Shown: positions 14,807-23,694, numbered from the stretch's first letter. The stretch: 49,036 bases of DNA from Candidatus Saccharimonadota bacterium (GCA_029260875.1 JAJDCL010000001.1:1-49036), one strand, 5' to 3'. Notes: a model not told the origin generated them from the letters alone. Program-made: numbers and translations.

Positions 14807-14959
14807 TCAGTACAGGCTGCTGTCACCGCGCATAAACACGTAGTAGACCAGACCATACACAATTGACGCAACCACCAGATATATAACTACCCATTGCCAC
14901 ATTGGCCGCTTGCCATAGCTTTTTGGTTGTTGGTTTGACGATTGTAGTTCCGGATCCAT
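14807..14959 (-). CDS. 50-residue single-pass membrane protein
   Basis: ATG at 14957-14959 has AAAGGGG about 9 bases upstream. The product has a polar N-terminus (MDPELQSSNQQPKSYGKRP), then one helix, MWQWVVIYLVVASIVYGLVY, and a short tail. Length, Trp/Tyr at the helix ends and position before yggT suggest a real small membrane protein of the type common in Saccharibacteria. No function is known to me. Confidence 0.65.
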   Translation of the reverse strand: MDPELQSSNQQPKSYGKRPMWQWVVIYLVVASIVYGLVYYVFMRGDSSLY

Positions 14960-15040
14960 CTTAAGCACCCCTTTAATTAACACCTCTAATTATACTCCGC
15001 TTGTACAAGATGCCTCGGTTGAAGAAGTAATCTCTAGAGT

Positions 15041-15469
15041 TTAAACTGCGCGGTTGCGGCGATTTATGGTAAGTAGCCTTACGATACCGTAGCCCAGCAA
15101 AGCGTATACAGCCATGGCAACCAGTGTTTCTACCTCAAATCGGGCAACCCCATAACGTACCTGATATCCGAACAGGCCAAAGAATGGCGCCGCAAACGGA
15201 TAAGTAATACTGTAGATCAAATCGGCAAAGGCATTGGCACGATTGGCGCCGAGCATAGATAATGCAAATCTGAACGCCAAGAGTACAGTGACTACCCCTG
15301 TTATAAACCAAGCGACTCGGGCTGCGGTATTGGGCGTGTCGTCACGTACTACCGTTCTCTGAGCAACAACCGGTTCATCAGACGTGCTAGTGGTAACCCT
15401 GCGTACTACTTGCTCGGAGTCGCCCTTGCCAACAACTTTCTCTCGTGTTTCTTGAATTTGTTCGGCCAT
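15041..15469 (-). CDS. YggT-family membrane protein
   Basis: 142 residues. A charged cytoplasmic N-terminus with repeated Val/Arg/Thr is followed by two membrane segments separated by the YggT signature region LIYSITYPFAAPFFGLFGYQ. Family members are linked to membrane integrity, ion homeostasis and cell-division protein placement. AAAGGAG lies 8-10 bases before the ATG, a better ribosome site than most genes here. Confidence 0.8.
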   Translation of the reverse strand: MAEQIQETREKVVGKGDSEQVVRRVTTSTSDEPVVAQRTVVRDDTPNTAARVAWFITGVVTVLLAFRFALSMLGANRANAFADLIYSITYPFAAPFFGLFGYQVRYGVARFEVETLVAMAVYALLGYGIVRLLTINRRNRAV

Positions 15470-15544
15470 TTGGTAGATCTCCTTTAAATTACAGACCCCT
15501 TAACTATGCCTTTGATTTAATAATCGGACTGTTAGAATTCTCTT

Positions 15545-16093
15545 TTACAAGATTAGCATCAACAGTGCCATAGCAGACATACCAAAATCTTCTACAAAAC
15601 TTACCTTAGACAAAGGCAGCTTAATGAATGTGCCTAGGCAAGCACACATAATGTTAGACTTGTTGCGCAGCTCCTGCCAGACACCAACGGCTCCGGTGCT
15701 CGTGATCAGTAAGGTTATAAGGTTAAGGGTGTTGGAGTTATCAAAAAGCAAGTAGGCTACCCCCAGCACGCCCTCAACAAAAGGGTAGGCATAAGCCCAC
15801 AGTTTGAAACGTTTGGCAATTATGTCATAGCCCATATACGCGCCAACGAAGTTTTCCATATTAATGAACTTGAATGTTGCAAAAGTAATAAAGAAAACTG
15901 CCATGAAGTCACTAAAAAACCGTTCCAGCCCCCAACCACGAGCCCAGCCAAGCAGCAAGCTAACAGCTAATATCCCGCCGATTACACCCGCAAACTTCTT
16001 ATATTCCTTGGGAGATTCATCCACCCCTTCGTCCAGATGGATATGATGAACTTCGTTATCGTCATGCATAGTCGTAAACATTCTATCATGCAC
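15545..16093 (-). CDS. MauE/DoxX-type redox-associated membrane protein
   Basis: 182 residues; a His-rich N-terminus (DDNEVHHIHLDEG) and four membrane helices. The loop CACLGTFIKLPLSKVSFVED with a CxC pair, followed by FGMSAMALLML, fits the MauE/DoxX-like family, whose members assist disulfide or metal-centre formation outside the cytoplasm. Translation may start at Met1 or at Met9 (16069). It is separated from yggT by about 75 bases and may share its transcript. Confidence 0.65.
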   Translation of the reverse strand: MHDRMFTTMHDDNEVHHIHLDEGVDESPKEYKKFAGVIGGILAVSLLLGWARGWGLERFFSDFMAVFFITFATFKFINMENFVGAYMGYDIIAKRFKLWAYAYPFVEGVLGVAYLLFDNSNTLNLITLLITSTGAVGVWQELRNKSNIMCACLGTFIKLPLSKVSFVEDFGMSAMALLMLIL

Positions 16094-16149
16094 CTATTGC
16101 TGGTATGTTGAGCTAGCGCTGGACACATTTTAGGGCTTAATACCGCCAC

Positions 16150-17107
16150 TTAGGCGCTGCGAACATTCTGCAAGGTTACTAAGAGCTCGTTCGCAGTGTT
16201 ACACCCCACTAGCTCTTCACGTAGCTCTTTGGCGCTATCAAAGCCATTGATATAAACTTTACAAAAATATATTAAGAGTATGGAGTTTGCGCTCGCCGTT
16301 TGGCCAGGTCTTCATAAAGAGTTTAATATGGCTTTTGTATAAATCCAGTCGTTGTTGCTTTGTGTAGCTATGCCATGGGCTGGCCTTAGCGAAAACAAAA
16401 GGATCATGGAAAACACCACGGCCAATCATGATGCCGTCTAGCTTGTGCTTTTTGGCTAGTTCTATTCCTGCCTGTCTCGTCATGACATCGCCATTGCCGA
16501 TAATTGTCGTAGCAGGAAAGAGCTGGTCGCGCAGTTCACGCACCGCACCGATCATTTCCCAGTTCGGCGGCGCTTCACTTAGCTGCTTGGCGGTCCGACC
16601 ATGGACAGTTAACGCGTTAAGTTTTTGGTTAAGAAGCAGTTCGTGCCAGGTTAAGTCAATTTTATTAAACCCAAGGCGAGTTTTGACGCTAATAGGCAAA
16701 CCGCCGGCGCCCTCTTGTGTCGCCTTAATTATTTCAATGGCCCGTTCCCTGTTGTTGATCAGCGCCACGCAGCAGCCGTTTTTGATCACGGTCTTTACCG
16801 GGCAGCCCATATTCAGGTCAACCCCCGCGTATCCCATAACCTTAAGCTCCTTGGCTGTTTTATAAAAATTTTCCGGCGTCTTACCCCACAACTGCGCGAT
16901 AACCGGCCGGTCGGTCTTAGCCAGCTTCAGCTTTGGTATTAGCTTTTCGCGCCCAGGACTTTGCAGCCCGTCTACATTAACAAACTCAGTAAAGTACAAA
17001 TCTGGCGGAGCTGTGTTGGCAATAATCTGACGAAAAACCGTGTCGGTCACATCGTCCATTGGTGCCAATATAAAAAATGGCTTAGGCAATTCATCCCAAA
17101 TAGTCAT
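16150..17107 (-). pseudogene. dus: tRNA-dihydrouridine synthase, frameshifted near the C-terminus
   Basis: From ATG at 17107 the frame gives 282 residues with all Dus marks: ILAPMDDVTD, LWGKTPENF, DLNMGCPVKTV (catalytic Cys), ALTVHGRTAKQ and IIGNGDVMT followed by MIGRGVFHDP. It stops after KLHTLNIFL at 16259. Dropping one T from the five-T run (A5 at 16263-16267 on the given strand) continues in frame as CKVYINGFDSAKELREEL and ends at 16150-16152. Family members normally continue with such a Y-x-NGFDGA-x-ELR segment. So about 40 residues of the helical tRNA-binding domain are cut off, by mutation or sequencing error. A TAGAAT box lies 8 bases before the ATG. Confidence 0.85.
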
Positions 17108-17118
17108 GACCTATTATT

Positions 17119-17511
17119 CTAACCGACACATTGCTCTTGGTCACTAATTATCGGGGGCTGGCTCATATCCATCATTTGAACCGGTTCAATTTGTACCTGT
17201 CGCCTTGTGCTTGAGACGCCCAGGGCAGCCCGCCACAGAGGCCCTACAACCCTAAGCTGCGCCTTTCTTTCTTCAGGTGTAGGTGTAGGATTATTAGAGT
17301 TACTAGCTGGAACGTCCAGCATCTCGTCTCGCACACGCCTTAAATAATCGGCCTCGTTGCTATTTTGTTCATTGCTTGTTAACCGCCTGGCATTTGGCTG
17401 TGCAGCCTGAGGCGATCTAAGATATGGCAATAGACTGTCTGGGTCGCTTCTTGGATCGCCAGAATCAGAAGGTTCAAATTCAGATATATCTATTGGTTTT
17501 GAACTATCCAT
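17119..17511 (-). CDS. Low-complexity cytoplasmic protein, unknown
   Basis: 131 residues from ATG at 17509-17511; an upstream in-frame ATG at 17565 is possible but adds an atypical N-terminus. The sequence is acidic and Pro/Ser/Asn-rich (EFEPSDSGDPRSDPDSLLPY), with no membrane segment. The last third is more ordered (RVVGPLWRAALGVSS). No family recognised. It precedes dus by 11 bases on the same strand, so the two may be co-transcribed. Confidence 0.5.
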   Translation of the reverse strand: MDSSKPIDISEFEPSDSGDPRSDPDSLLPYLRSPQAAQPNARRLTSNEQNSNEADYLRRVRDEMLDVPASNSNNPTPTPEERKAQLRVVGPLWRAALGVSSTRRQVQIEPVQMMDMSQPPIISDQEQCVG

Positions 17512-17595
17512 GTCTATATTATAACATACTTGTAAATATATTCCACTAGCTGGTCGGGGTAACAATGCTCATGTTCCTATGCGATAATTATAGCG

Positions 17596-18273
17596 ATGGA
17601 TAGTGTAATGAATATTGTTGCTCTTATTGCTCCGGTAATTATTATTGCCATTTTTGTCTTGCCCTTTACGGTTTCTTTGCTACGCAACCGAGGTCTTATG
17701 GGGCTAGCGATTATCTTCGTACTTACAAACTACACTTTGGCGGTTATGGCGCTTGCGGCTAAGACCGGCCTACCGTACGGTCGGTTTTTTTATGATAGCG
17801 CGCTTGGTTATAAATTGTTCGGCGTTGTCCCGTGGCTAGTAGTCATTACTTATCCCTCGCTTTTAATGGCTATATTCTGGCTGGCGAGCAAGTTTACGTT
17901 TGGTGCTGGTCGCATCGTCTTAGCGACATTGTTTGGCACGTTGGCTGGGCTTATGCTGGACCCTGTAATGGTAAAGCTGGAGCTATGGCAGTGGGAAAGC
18001 CCGGGGACTTTTTACGGTGTGCCATTTATAAGTTTTGCTGGCTGGGCTGTTACATCGCTGGTTGGAGCTACTTTGCTGCACATGCTATGGGGCAAGGAAA
18101 CTCCGGTTACAAGGGGGGCTGCCTATAGTGGTTTGTTATTTGTACTGTTTTGGACTGGAGCGAATGTAGGCGTAAGGCAATGGGTTCCAGCAGCGATAGG
18201 CGGTGTTGTTGGCGGGTTGATGCTGATGTTGGCTGGAATTGAAAGCTGGGCCAACAGGCGCGAAGTAAGCTAA
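17596..18273 (+). CDS. Carotenoid biosynthesis protein, CruF-like (DUF422)
   Basis: 225 residues with seven or so membrane helices. Conserved family segments are LPYGRFFYDSALGYKLFG, GVVPWLVVITYPSLL, LMLDPVMVKLELWQWES and TFYGVPFISFAGWAVTS. Members hydrate the terminal double bond of acyclic carotenoids such as bisanhydrobacterioruberin or gamma-carotene derivatives (1',2'-hydratase). No other carotenoid gene is in the window, so the pathway must be elsewhere or the substrate taken from a host. GATAAT at 17583-17588 ends 7 bases before the ATG, suggesting a leaderless transcript. Confidence 0.75.
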   Translation: MDSVMNIVALIAPVIIIAIFVLPFTVSLLRNRGLMGLAIIFVLTNYTLAVMALAAKTGLPYGRFFYDSALGYKLFGVVPWLVVITYPSLLMAIFWLASKFTFGAGRIVLATLFGTLAGLMLDPVMVKLELWQWESPGTFYGVPFISFAGWAVTSLVGATLLHMLWGKETPVTRGAAYSGLLFVLFWTGANVGVRQWVPAAIGGVVGGLMLMLAGIESWANRREVS

Positions 18274-18325
18274 CCGTACGACACCACCAATATTATCGTC
18301 TGCTTATATACTGCGCGTAGAAGAC

Positions 18326-19423
18326 CTACTCCCAGCGGAACACCCTAAAAGCAATAAAGTAGATTACTAAGGTCCAAACACCGATAACAGCCAATTGAGG
18401 GCCTAGGTCAAGTAGTGTTTTGCCTTCTGTCAGGATCATTCTGAGCCCATCCACAATAGGGGTCAACGGGACAAACTGCGTTATATTCTGCAGCCAGCCT
18501 GGCATCAAAAATGTTGGGAAGAAAATACCTGACAAAAACATCATTGGCAAAGTCAATATCTGCGTCAGTGGAGCTGCTTGGTTAGCGTCTTTGGCCCATC
18601 CCGCAATCGCCATACCAAAGCCAAAGATACAAACGGTGCCGATGATAGTAAATAGAGTAAAGTTGAAATAATCGCCCCGCATATTGAAATCAAATATCAG
18701 TAGAGCGGCAATGAACAGAAACGCTACGGATATCATGCCAACAAAAATACGGTTGAGCGCGGTCGCCATAATTAGCTGCCAAGCACGTATCGGAGCGACC
18801 CTCATACGCCTGAGAGCGCCTGTTTTCTTATCAACAGTAAAGCCTTCACTCATACTGAATATGCCAAGCCCCAAGATTGAAAACCCGAGCAAGCCAGCTA
18901 ATGTGTAATCAAAACGCGTAAGATTAGCGGTTTGAATCGGTTTAGACTCTTGCGTAAGTGGTTTTTCTACCCGAACAAACTCAGCATTAATTCTGTCCAA
19001 AACTCCTTGCAGTACGGCGTTAAAGCTTGCCGATAATTGCTCATCGCCAGGGTCATAATAGGTTATCAGCTTACCGCTAGGATGTTGGTTTTCGTTTAGG
19101 ATTCCGAAGCTTTCTGGCAGCTCTAATATGGCATCAAACTCACCGCGTCCTAACTTTTCTTTGGCAGAGTCAAAATCAGTTTCTGTAAACTTGAAGACTT
19201 CCCCTTTTTTGGTTTCTTCAATAAATGTTTTTGAGAACTCTGTATCTGATTTATTAATCAGCGCGACCTTGAAGCTAGGCGAATCGTTACCGCCAAAAAT
19301 AAAGCCAAATATGACAAGGAATATCAGCGGGAAAACAAGCGTAAAAAACAGTGCAATTTTGTCACGGAAAAAGCGTAGCGTGAACAGTTTAGTCATAATC
19401 CAGACTGCTTTTAGGTCTTTCAT
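18326..19423 (-). CDS. ABC-2 type transporter permease
   Basis: 365 residues. One N-terminal helix (ALFFTLVFPLIFLVIFGFIF) is followed by an extracytoplasmic domain of about 130 residues, then five C-terminal helices including the conserved FLSGIFFPTFLMPGWLQN region. This is the DrrB/YhhJ-like exporter fold. It starts 2 bases after the stop of the ATPase gene and must form a complex with it. Exported substrate unknown; lipids, drugs or peptides are typical. Confidence 0.85.
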   Translation of the reverse strand: MKDLKAVWIMTKLFTLRFFRDKIALFFTLVFPLIFLVIFGFIFGGNDSPSFKVALINKSDTEFSKTFIEETKKGEVFKFTETDFDSAKEKLGRGEFDAILELPESFGILNENQHPSGKLITYYDPGDEQLSASFNAVLQGVLDRINAEFVRVEKPLTQESKPIQTANLTRFDYTLAGLLGFSILGLGIFSMSEGFTVDKKTGALRRMRVAPIRAWQLIMATALNRIFVGMISVAFLFIAALLIFDFNMRGDYFNFTLFTIIGTVCIFGFGMAIAGWAKDANQAAPLTQILTLPMMFLSGIFFPTFLMPGWLQNITQFVPLTPIVDGLRMILTEGKTLLDLGPQLAVIGVWTLVIYFIAFRVFRWE

Positions 19424-19425
19424 AA

Positions 19426-20184
19426 TTACTCCCTTAGGTCCTTTCCGGTCAGGTCAATAAATACGTCTTCAAGGTCAGCTTGCTGGACTTCGGCCTTTTT
19501 CTTAAAGCCCTTTTTGAGTAAAGCTTTGATAAGGTTGTTTGGCGTATCAAGAGCGATGATCTTGCCGTTATCCATGATTGCCACACGGTCGCACAGCAGT
19601 TGAGCCTCTTCCATATAATGTGTGGTCAGAACAATAGTTATACCTGTTTTTTGAATAGTCTGTACCAGCTCCCACAGGTTACGGCGGGCTTGGGGGTCTA
19701 GCCCAGTTGTCGGCTCGTCCAAGAACAAAACTTTTGGCTTATTGACCAAGGCCGATGCCACGCTGAATCGCTGGCGCTGGCCACCAGACAATGTGTCCAC
19801 GGTGCTCTTAGCTTTGTCTTTTAAATTGACCATCTCGAGTAGTTTATAAGGATGAACTGTTCGGTGATACATACCACCGAACATCGTCAGCAATTCCACT
19901 AGGGTTAATTGATTAAAGAAGTTGGTACTTTGTAGCTGCACGCCGATTATTTCTTTGATGTGATGAGGATTCTGGCTTACGTCTATACCGTCTAGTGTGG
20001 CGGTGCCGCCATCAATCGGTCTCAGCGCTTCAATCATCTCTAGCGTAGTAGTTTTGCCTGCACCATTTGGACCAAGGATGCCAAAGACCTCACCCTTTTG
20101 GACATCAAAATCAATACCCTTAACGGTCGTTTTTTTGCCGTACTTCTTAGTCAACCCCCGGACCTCTAGGATAGCCTCTGTCAT
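19426..20184 (-). CDS. ABC transporter ATP-binding protein (exporter)
   Basis: 252 residues: Walker A GILGPNGAGKTT, signature DTLSGGQRQR, Walker B VLFLDEPTTGLDP and the switch His in LTTHYMEEAQ. It is DrrA/CcmA-like and has a short tail (VQQADLEDVFIDLTG) typical of ABC-2 partners. First gene of a two-gene operon with the permease at 18326-19423. Confidence 0.9.
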   Translation of the reverse strand: MTEAILEVRGLTKKYGKKTTVKGIDFDVQKGEVFGILGPNGAGKTTTLEMIEALRPIDGGTATLDGIDVSQNPHHIKEIIGVQLQSTNFFNQLTLVELLTMFGGMYHRTVHPYKLLEMVNLKDKAKSTVDTLSGGQRQRFSVASALVNKPKVLFLDEPTTGLDPQARRNLWELVQTIQKTGITIVLTTHYMEEAQLLCDRVAIMDNGKIIALDTPNNLIKALLKKGFKKKAEVQQADLEDVFIDLTGKDLRE

Positions 20185-20220
20185 ATAGAGACATATTATA
20201 ACTCAGACCCTGGAATGGAC

Positions 20221-20256
20221 AAAAATAAAACCGCCCCGATTGCTCGGAGCGGTTAC
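20221..20256 (-). terminator. Intrinsic terminator of the 64-aa gene
   Basis: On the minus strand AACCGCTCCGA-gcaa-TCGGGGCGGTT with one bulge, then TTATTTTT. It lies 20 bases past the stop at 20276. Confidence 0.85.
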
Positions 20257-20275
20257 TTTGCTTTTTAGCTTTTAA

Positions 20276-20470
20276 CTACTTACGCTTGACTGTCAAGAAA
20301 CCGTTACGTGGGTTTTCGTTAACTGTCATGCCTGCTGGCAAGTCAGAAGCCTCTGGGCGCTGGTCCTTGCTGAAGTAGTAAATAGTTTGTTCTTTGCCGC
20401 CACGAAGCGTAACAGCTTTTGAATTTAGGTAATATGTTACCCCTTTGGAATTTGTGTGCTTGTATGCCAT
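20276..20470 (-). CDS. Conserved 64-residue basic protein
   Basis: The start is set at ATG 20468-20470 because GGGAG lies 9 bases upstream; the longer frame to 20545 lacks such a site. The protein opens MAYKHTNSKGVTYYLNSK, continues with RGGKEQTIYYFSKD, and ends NGFLTVKRK. It is basic and beta-rich by appearance. Similar short proteins are widespread in Saccharibacteria, but I know no function for them. It has its own terminator. Confidence 0.75.
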   Translation of the reverse strand: MAYKHTNSKGVTYYLNSKAVTLRGGKEQTIYYFSKDQRPEASDLPAGMTVNENPRNGFLTVKRK

Positions 20471-20709
20471 TGCTGAAATCTCCCTCTCTCTTGAATTTGT
20501 AATGGTACCCCTAACATACTCTCGGATATTTCCCCTTGTCAACAACTTTTAATCTGCAGGGTCACACTAATATGGTGACTACCCCTGTTAATGATCGTAG
20601 TGAAAAATGTTGTGGAGAAGAATCATCAACGAGATGTTGCAAGATAACACGCTTATGTATTACACTGGTCAGAGTAAAGAAATCTAAATATAAAGGTGGA
20701 GTTCACACT

Positions 20710-21321
20710 ATGGAATTCATGAATCGCAGTAATCAACAGGTGCAACAAACACACGCACCGGCACCAACAGGGGTACCTTCTGGCCCGCGTGGCCGCGGAA
20801 GAGGCTTGAATGCTTTTAAGGGTTTGCGCATTGCTTCAGTCGTGCTTCTTTTTGCAACAACCATATTAATAGTGGCGCTTGTATGGCTAGTAATGAGAGG
20901 AAACGTCGGCAACAATAGAGAAGCGCAGTACATCCAAAATGACCGCTTGCAAGCCGTTTTCTTAAATGGTGGGCAGGTCTATTTTGGCAAAATACAAGAC
21001 CTTAACAGTAAGTATCTTAGAATGACTGATATTTTCTATCTGCGAGTTAATCAAGTTGTACAGCCAGACCAACAAAGCACTCAGCAAGCCCAGCAGAATG
21101 ACATATCCCTCGTAAAGCTAGGTTGTGAATTACATCGTCCGTCTAATGACATGCTTATAAACCGCGAACATGTCATCTTCTGGGAGAACCTAAAAGAAGA
21201 GGATGGTGAAAACACTGTTCCAGGTGCAGTTAAAAAATACATGGCACAGTACCCCGAAGGTCAAGAGTGTCAGGAGCCAACGCAACAAGGCGACAACAAC
21301 CAAACCAACACCGATAACTAG
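20710..21321 (+). CDS. Single-pass membrane protein with extracytoplasmic domain, unknown
   Basis: 203 residues from ATG at 20710, chosen because AAAGGTGGAG lies about 8 bases upstream; the open frame extends back to 20536 with non-coding character. The N-terminus is Gln/Pro/Gly/Arg-rich, followed by a helix (VVLLFATTILIVALVWLVM) and a domain starting QAVFLNGGQVYFGKIQDLNS. A Gln/Asn-rich tail closes it. The FLNGGQVYFGKI segment is typical of a recurring Saccharibacteria family. A terminator follows. Confidence 0.65.
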   Translation: MEFMNRSNQQVQQTHAPAPTGVPSGPRGRGRGLNAFKGLRIASVVLLFATTILIVALVWLVMRGNVGNNREAQYIQNDRLQAVFLNGGQVYFGKIQDLNSKYLRMTDIFYLRVNQVVQPDQQSTQQAQQNDISLVKLGCELHRPSNDMLINREHVIFWENLKEEDGENTVPGAVKKYMAQYPEGQECQEPTQQGDNNQTNTDN

Positions 21322-21343
21322 AGATAGCTATTGTGTATAGGGT

Positions 21344-21376
21344 AAACACCCGTAGCCAAAAAGGTTGCGGGTGTTT
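21344..21376 (+). terminator. Strong intrinsic terminator
   Basis: A 14-bp stem AAACACCCGTAGCC/GGTTGCGGGTGTTT with loop AAAAA, followed by AGTTTTG. It is A-rich upstream and may also stop the converging minus-strand gene. Confidence 0.85.
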
Positions 21377-21409
21377 AGTTTTGCCCGTAGATACTATACG
21401 GACTAATCG

Positions 21410-22015
21410 TTAGTCTAGTTGGGTTTTGAGCCAACGCTCCAGGCTAAACCGAAGAATAAACAACATGAAGAATACCGCGCTTACCAATATGCTCCACCCG
21501 GCCAGATCTGGCGACCAAAATGGCGAAACAAAATCATATTGGTAAAGCTCTTTTGGGACTACTTGGCGTTCCGTAGCGCTGTTTTGGGTTATATATTCTT
21601 GTACGCATTGGGCGCGAGCCTGTATCTGGCCGGCTGGAAAACGTGCCTCACAGATGCGAACAGCATCCGCTGAGACTTTTTCGTTAGTCGTAGCTACTCG
21701 TGCGCGCTCCCCAGCCACTAATCGCTCATATGTTTTGGCCAGTTGAATCGGAGGGTGAATTGCGTTATCGCCACTAGTTAAATCGGTGTTCATGTGACTA
21801 TAGACGTGCTTACGCAGAGTCTGCAGAGCCTCTTCAACCCCCTCGCCGGACTCGTCCGCTGTATGTACTGCCTCTCGCAAACGCACCATTTCTAGGTTAT
21901 TCTGACGCAGTGCCGAGATCGCTATTAACCCAGCAACAATAAAAACTATCAAAAAGTACCAGTAACTTACTGGTCTGAGTTTGACCCAGAGATGGTGCAG
22001 TTTTCGTTTATTCAT
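21410..22015 (-). CDS. Two-helix membrane protein, unknown
   Basis: 201 residues. Helices at about 18-37 (YWYFLIVFIVAGLIAISALR) and 172-192 (GWSILVSAVFFMLFILRFSL) enclose an outside domain of about 130 residues with two Cys (RICEARF, AQCVQEY) that may form a disulfide. The MVRLREAV...ADESGEGVEEALQ segment is helical. No named family; the topology recalls sensor-type periplasmic domains without a kinase. Confidence 0.65.
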   Translation of the reverse strand: MNKRKLHHLWVKLRPVSYWYFLIVFIVAGLIAISALRQNNLEMVRLREAVHTADESGEGVEEALQTLRKHVYSHMNTDLTSGDNAIHPPIQLAKTYERLVAGERARVATTNEKVSADAVRICEARFPAGQIQARAQCVQEYITQNSATERQVVPKELYQYDFVSPFWSPDLAGWSILVSAVFFMLFILRFSLERWLKTQLD

Positions 22016-22056
22016 CTTGCTTACGATTATGCCACATCTGGTGCTAGACTGATACT

Positions 22057-23361
22057 ATGCACATCTTTTTCAGCGGGATAGGAGGCACAGCCATCGGACC
22101 TTTGGCGCTAATCGCTAAACAAGCCGGTCATGCAATTTCCGGTTCTGACAGCCAGCCTTCGCAGTATATTAACTACTTGCGCTCTAAGGGGCTACTAGAC
22201 ATACACATCGGCCAGAGCAAAGATCAAATTGCCCATATCCATGAAGAAAGCCCTATTGATTGGTTTGTGCGGTCATCTGCTGTACCAAACGACTCCCCTG
22301 AGCTTTTGTATTGTAAAGAGCAAGGCATCAAGACAAGCAAGCGCGACGAACTGCTAAACCAGATAATTGATGACAAGAAATTAAAGTTATTAGCCATAGC
22401 TGGCACGCATGGTAAAACTACTACAACCGCCATGGTTATCTGGCTGTTCCAGCAGCTCGGCATACCTATAAGCTACTCTGTAGGAGCAAAAATCAGTTTT
22501 GGAGATATGGGGCAGTATGTTGCCGGCTCAAAGTATTTCGTGTACGAGTGCGACGAGTTTGATCGTAACTTTTTGGCTTTTAGACCATATATTAGCATGA
22601 TCGCCGGTGTGTCCTGGGACCATCACGAAATATTTCCTACGCGAGAAGATTATCAGCTTGCGTTCCGGGAGTTCATTGAGCAGAGTGGCCACACCATCTT
22701 ATGGCGCGAAGATTTTGACTATCTCGGCATGAAGCGGGCAGACCACTTGACCGTCTTAGAAGGTGGTGCCGATGAGCAAGAATTGACTGGAATCGCCGGG
22801 TTTTATAATCGTCTGGACGCTTGGCTGGCTTCTAGTGCGCTTTCTCGGATAACCGGTAAGCCCACAGGCGAAATCGCTAAGCTGATGGCCGATTTTCCTG
22901 GGCTGCAACGGCGCATGGAGCTTATTATTCCTAACCTATACAGTGACTATGCCCATACGCCAGATAAAATCCGTGGTGCTATGAGCACCGCGCTAGAAAT
23001 GGCCACAAAGAACAACCAAGACCTAGTGGTGGTCTACGAGCCCCTGACCAACCGTAGGCAGCACTACCTAATGAAAGATTACAAAGACTGTTTTGCTGGC
23101 GCTAAGAGGGTTTATTGGCTACCTAGCTACCTGGCGCGTGAAGACCCTTCAGAGCGCCTTATAACGCCTGAAGAACTTATAGGTTATTTGGATGATCCGT
23201 CTATAGCTGAAGCCCATGAGCGTAACGATGATCTAAAGCAAACAATTCAACGTCATCTAGACCAAGGCGACATGGTAGTAGCCATGGCCGGAGGCGGCGG
23301 CAACTCCCTAGACGAATGGCTCAGAGAAAACTTCTCTGCCCGTCTAATTCACCCCGAGTAA
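22057..23361 (+). CDS. murC: UDP-N-acetylmuramate--L-alanine ligase
   Basis: 434 residues. N-terminal MHIFFSGIGGTAIGPLA binds the UDP moiety, AIAGTHGKTTTTAMV is the Mur-ligase ATP loop, ECDEFDRNFL and SWDHHEIF carry catalytic residues, and SDYAHTPDKIRGAM belongs to the C-terminal domain. It ligates L-Ala to UDP-MurNAc in peptidoglycan synthesis. The related Mpl recycling ligase is a less likely reading. TAGACT ends 6 bases before the ATG, so the message is probably leaderless. Confidence 0.85.
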   Translation: MHIFFSGIGGTAIGPLALIAKQAGHAISGSDSQPSQYINYLRSKGLLDIHIGQSKDQIAHIHEESPIDWFVRSSAVPNDSPELLYCKEQGIKTSKRDELLNQIIDDKKLKLLAIAGTHGKTTTTAMVIWLFQQLGIPISYSVGAKISFGDMGQYVAGSKYFVYECDEFDRNFLAFRPYISMIAGVSWDHHEIFPTREDYQLAFREFIEQSGHTILWREDFDYLGMKRADHLTVLEGGADEQELTGIAGFYNRLDAWLASSALSRITGKPTGEIAKLMADFPGLQRRMELIIPNLYSDYAHTPDKIRGAMSTALEMATKNNQDLVVVYEPLTNRRQHYLMKDYKDCFAGAKRVYWLPSYLAREDPSERLITPEELIGYLDDPSIAEAHERNDDLKQTIQRHLDQGDMVVAMAGGGGNSLDEWLRENFSARLIHPE

Positions 23362-23400
23362 TGCTCCATAAAAATCTCACGTGTTTCAGGCTTGAGCTAT

Positions 23401-23485
23401 TTTTGGCGCACTCACGCGCAGCACAAGCTAACCGTATTGTTTGTATCTCCAGCCTCTGGAAGCTCCTGATGAGTGAGTGCCAAAA
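23401..23485. repeat. Long-range inverted repeat after murC
   Basis: TTTTGGC-gc-ACTCAC (23401-23415) pairs with GTGAGTGCCAAAA (23473-23485): 13 bp with a 2-nt bulge around a 57-nt interior. That interior holds a further hairpin CCAG-cct-CTGG. It could be a structured 3' UTR, a small RNA or the remains of a mobile element. Confidence 0.45.
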
Positions 23486-23540
23486 GCACAATTTATAGTG
23501 AGGGGGTGTTTAAGCCATTCCACCCCAAGTATTTAAGGAG

Positions 23541-23672
23541 GTGGTGAGTTACCCGAGCATTGTGGGTTTTGACAATGAACTCATAAAGAGCTGGAAGCGG
23601 CTGTCAGTTTTGATGCAATCTTTTGCTGGTACAAAAGAGTGCTCGTGTTGCGGCACGAAAGCTGCATTTTAA
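23541..23672 (+). CDS. Possible 43-residue protein or gene remnant with CSCCG motif
   Basis: An AAGGAGG ribosome site (23535-23541) abuts two GTG codons (23541, 23544). The spacing is too short for standard initiation, so the true start is uncertain. The frame ends with TKECSCCGTKAAF before TAA. The C-x-C-C-G piece recalls the first half of a zinc ribbon, as in TnpB-type proteins, but no second half follows. A 6-bp GGGGTG/CACCCC hairpin lies just upstream. It may be a remnant. Confidence 0.3.
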   Translation: MVSYPSIVGFDNELIKSWKRLSVLMQSFAGTKECSCCGTKAAF

Positions 23673-23694
23673 GAGTTATAACTATGGACAAAAA

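Noticed and set aside
23465-23490. CTGATGAG as a hammerhead ribozyme core
   Set aside because: The matching CGAAA and third stem are not present.
23541-23672. TnpB (IS605 OrfB) C-terminus
   Set aside because: Only one CxCCG knuckle is present; the second Cys pair and the DRD-N-A-A motif are missing.
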